Of a stretch of 64,000 bases of DNA, positions 62,617 to 64,000 are shown in pieces. This DNA is from Pirellulales bacterium (lineage in GTDB: Bacteria; Planctomycetota; Planctomycetia; Pirellulales; JACPPG01). The notes under the pieces are model-generated. The model saw only the letters and a list, made by a program, of their open reading frames with translations, searched no databases and was not told the origin of the DNA. Within the stretch, counting starts at the first letter, position 1; every line of letters starts with the position of its first letter. Both the position numbers and the translations under genes were made by a program. The stretch spans positions 1 through 64,000 of the forward strand of contig DASXEJ010000272.1 of NCBI GenBank assembly GCA_036490175.1, in the 5' to 3' direction.

Positions 62617-63567
62617 TCAGGGAACTATCTGCTCGAGCACGAAGGCCAGGCGTTCGCCCGCCTTGCCAACGCACACCCGTGCTACGAGACCAGCCTGTTT
62701 CGCGTACGGTTCCGGCAGATCAGGCGCGACGCTCGCCTGGCGATGACGTTCGGCGACCGCCGGAATGACGCGGCCGCCGTCGTACGCGTAAGTGGTGGCC
62801 AGCGCAAAACTCTCTCGGGCCCACGACTCGATGGTGGGATTCGTCTGCAACTCGCGTGTGATCTCGGCGCGATTCGCGTCGACGGCTTGCTGTGCTTCGT
62901 CGGCGCCTCGTTCAATCGAGGTCTTCGTATCGGCAGTGCCCAACAAGTCGTCCCAGAAAGAGTGCAGCTTGATGATCCTGCGCCCGGACAGCCGGTAGAG
63001 CGAATCTTCTCCGCCGTGATCCCCCTTGGGAAATTCGGCGCAAACAAGATCCGCGCAGTGCAGCGGCTGGTGAATGTCTCCCATCAGGTGCAGCACCCAG
63101 CACAAGTACATGGCCTTTTCCTGACCGGTCGCGCCGCGCGCTTTCTCGATACTCAGCGGCAGCGCGGTGAGGATATTCTCTCCCACCGGCTCATGATTCT
63201 GCGCATTCTCGGTCGAGCCCGGCGGCACGAAGGGCAGATTGACGTAGTGCCAGTGCGGCTTGCTGAACTGCTCATGATGGTGCTTCACCCAATCGGGCCA
63301 TGTCGCCGCGCGCCACAGGGCCCATTGATCCTCAGGCACGTTTTGCGGCCGGTCGGCATTGAGGAATTCGGCCCAGTGCGGATGCTGCTTGAGAATCTCG
63401 ACCAGCGCCTGCCGCTGCTGCGGAGTCAGATGCCGATACGCCAGCTCGGCCACCACCATATGCCCCTTATCGTTCCAGGCCAGCGCGGGCCCGGCCAGCA
63501 GCAAAATCAGGGCCATCGCCAGGACGCCCCGCCGCAGCATGGCATCCTTCGCAATCTTGGTCCGCAT
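62617..63567 (-). CDS. exported S1/P1-type zinc nuclease
   Basis: A 316-residue S1/P1 nuclease. Signal peptidase cleavage before Trp in ALA|WNDKGH exposes the N-terminal tryptophan, whose amino and carbonyl groups bind zinc in this family. Other zinc ligands are visible: GH of NDKGH, WPDWVK aspartate, WHYVNLP, LHLMGDIHQPLH and GDHGGED, LHSFWDDLL. It cleaves single-stranded DNA and RNA and 3'-nucleotides, here outside the cytoplasm, perhaps for phosphate scavenging. GGAAGGA lies 6 bases before the ATG ending at 63567, preferred to one 7 codons upstream. Followed on the same strand by the GGDEF gene. Confidence 0.93.
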   Translation of the reverse strand: MRTKIAKDAMLRRGVLAMALILLLAGPALAWNDKGHMVVAELAYRHLTPQQRQALVEILKQHPHWAEFLNADRPQNVPEDQWALWRAATWPDWVKHHHEQFSKPHWHYVNLPFVPPGSTENAQNHEPVGENILTALPLSIEKARGATGQEKAMYLCWVLHLMGDIHQPLHCADLVCAEFPKGDHGGEDSLYRLSGRRIIKLHSFWDDLLGTADTKTSIERGADEAQQAVDANRAEITRELQTNPTIESWARESFALATTYAYDGGRVIPAVAERHRQASVAPDLPEPYAKQAGLVARVCVGKAGERLAFVLEQIVP

Positions 63568-63653
63568 GACGATTCCTTCCGTCATCAAGAGTCAGCCGGC
63601 AAGCACTGGCATTACCGTGGTCCGCGCACAAGGACAGGCGTCTGCCGCGCGAA

Positions 63654-64000
63654 TTACAGTTGCCCGCAATCCGCAACTAGGATGCGCGCCGCAGTGTCGC
63701 CGGATTCAGAGCCAAGGCTCTCGATCTTTCGCACCACATCCATGCCGTCGATAACCTGGCCAAAGACGACATGCTTGCCGTCGAGCCAGGGGGTCTTCTC
63801 GGTGCAAAGAAAGAACTGCGAGCCGTTGGTATTACGTCCGGCGTTAGCCATGCTGAGCACTCCGGGACCCGTGTGGCGGAGCTTGAAGTTCTCGTCGGCA
63901 AACTTTTCGCCGTAGATCGACTTGCCGCCGGTGCCGTCGCCATTTGTAATGTCGCCCCCCTGGCACATGAAGCCGGGGATCACCCGATGGAATTTGCTTC
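63654..64000 (-). CDS. cyclophilin-type peptidyl-prolyl isomerase, C-terminal part
   Basis: The gene runs off the right edge of the window; its 5' part is missing. The visible 115 residues contain the cyclophilin signature: [16 protein letters not shown] (catalytic Arg), [13 protein letters not shown]-like [52 protein letters not shown]. The enzyme catalyses cis-trans isomerisation of prolyl bonds. The Phe, Gln and Trp of the active site (SQFF, WLDG) are conserved, so it should be active. Whether it is exported cannot be seen without the start. Confidence 0.93.
   Translation of the reverse strand, partial: SKFHRVIPGFMCQGGDITNGDGTGGKSIYGEKFADENFKLRHTGPGVLSMANAGRNTNGSQFFLCTEKTPWLDGKHVVFGQVIDGMDVVRKIESLGSESGDTAARILVADCGQL

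Noticed and set aside
1-64000. CRISPR array, tRNA, rRNA, prophage or integrated plasmid
   Set aside because: No regularly spaced direct repeats, cloverleaf sequences, rRNA signatures, integrases or phage structural genes were seen on either strand. A covariance-model search would be needed to exclude small RNAs.

Overview
The window reads as a chromosomal segment of a planctomycete, most likely of the Pirellulales type (inferred, no rRNA or marker gene is present). The case rests on several gene families that co-occur almost only there: a DUF1592/DUF1588 cytochrome protein coupled to a Tat-exported DUF1552 protein, a DUF1549/DUF1553 cytochrome protein coupled to a Tat-exported DUF1501 protein, a DUF1080 protein, a PqaA-like secreted hydrolase, a Ser/Thr kinase with a planctomycete-type N-terminus, an ABC permease fused to a CPBP protease, and many secreted proteins of unknown function. 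GC is high throughout. I see no tRNA, rRNA, CRISPR array, phage or plasmid genes.

Layout. 1-3 kb: exported isoaspartyl peptidase and two small membrane proteins. 3.4-7.6 kb: a membrane kinase with a urea/amide-binding-protein sensor domain, an SDR oxidoreductase, and a REP-associated tyrosine transposase (RAYT) framed by palindromes. 7.7-11.4 kb: the DUF1592-DUF1552 pair. 11.7-13.2 kb: an exported GATase-fold-like protein and a lone receiver-domain regulator, followed by 1.25 kb without a convincing gene. 14.4-22.2 kb: planctomycete proteins of unknown role, a (P-V-X)n proline-rich CARDB protein, a PilZ-transmembrane protein, a PqaA-like hydrolase and a HEAT lipoprotein. 22.4-28.8 kb: a benzoylformate-decarboxylase-like ThDP enzyme, a Trp/Cys-rich lipoprotein, a VOC protein, and a thiolase/acyl-CoA ligase pair. 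29.3-34 kb: an STN-like exported protein, a parvulin isomerase, a TPR protein and MutY. 34.3-39 kb: the DUF1553-DUF1501 pair. 39.5-48.8 kb: exported phosphodiesterase-like, beta-propeller, Ig-like and DUF1080 proteins and the permease-CPBP fusion.

48.9-60.6 kb is the main system: a minus-strand, tightly coupled type II secretion / type IV pilus-like cluster running secretin, major pseudopilin (with its own terminator), a PilM-PilN fusion, PilO-like, GspC/PilP-like, GspE ATPase, PilZ protein, GspF, then H-, I-, J- and K-like minor pseudopilins. No prepilin peptidase or retraction ATPase lies in the window. A GGDEF diguanylate cyclase with an intact I-site follows the secretin, so a c-di-GMP link to the machine is plausible. 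The window closes with an S1/P1 nuclease and the C-terminal part of a cyclophilin.

A second layer is a family of short intergenic palindromes with a GGGTGCCA-type head. They often occur as inverted pairs, and one pair exactly brackets the RAYT gene. They look like this genome's REP/BIME elements. Starts were re-chosen from Shine-Dalgarno sequences, signal peptides and gene overlaps, so many differ from the longest possible reading frame.
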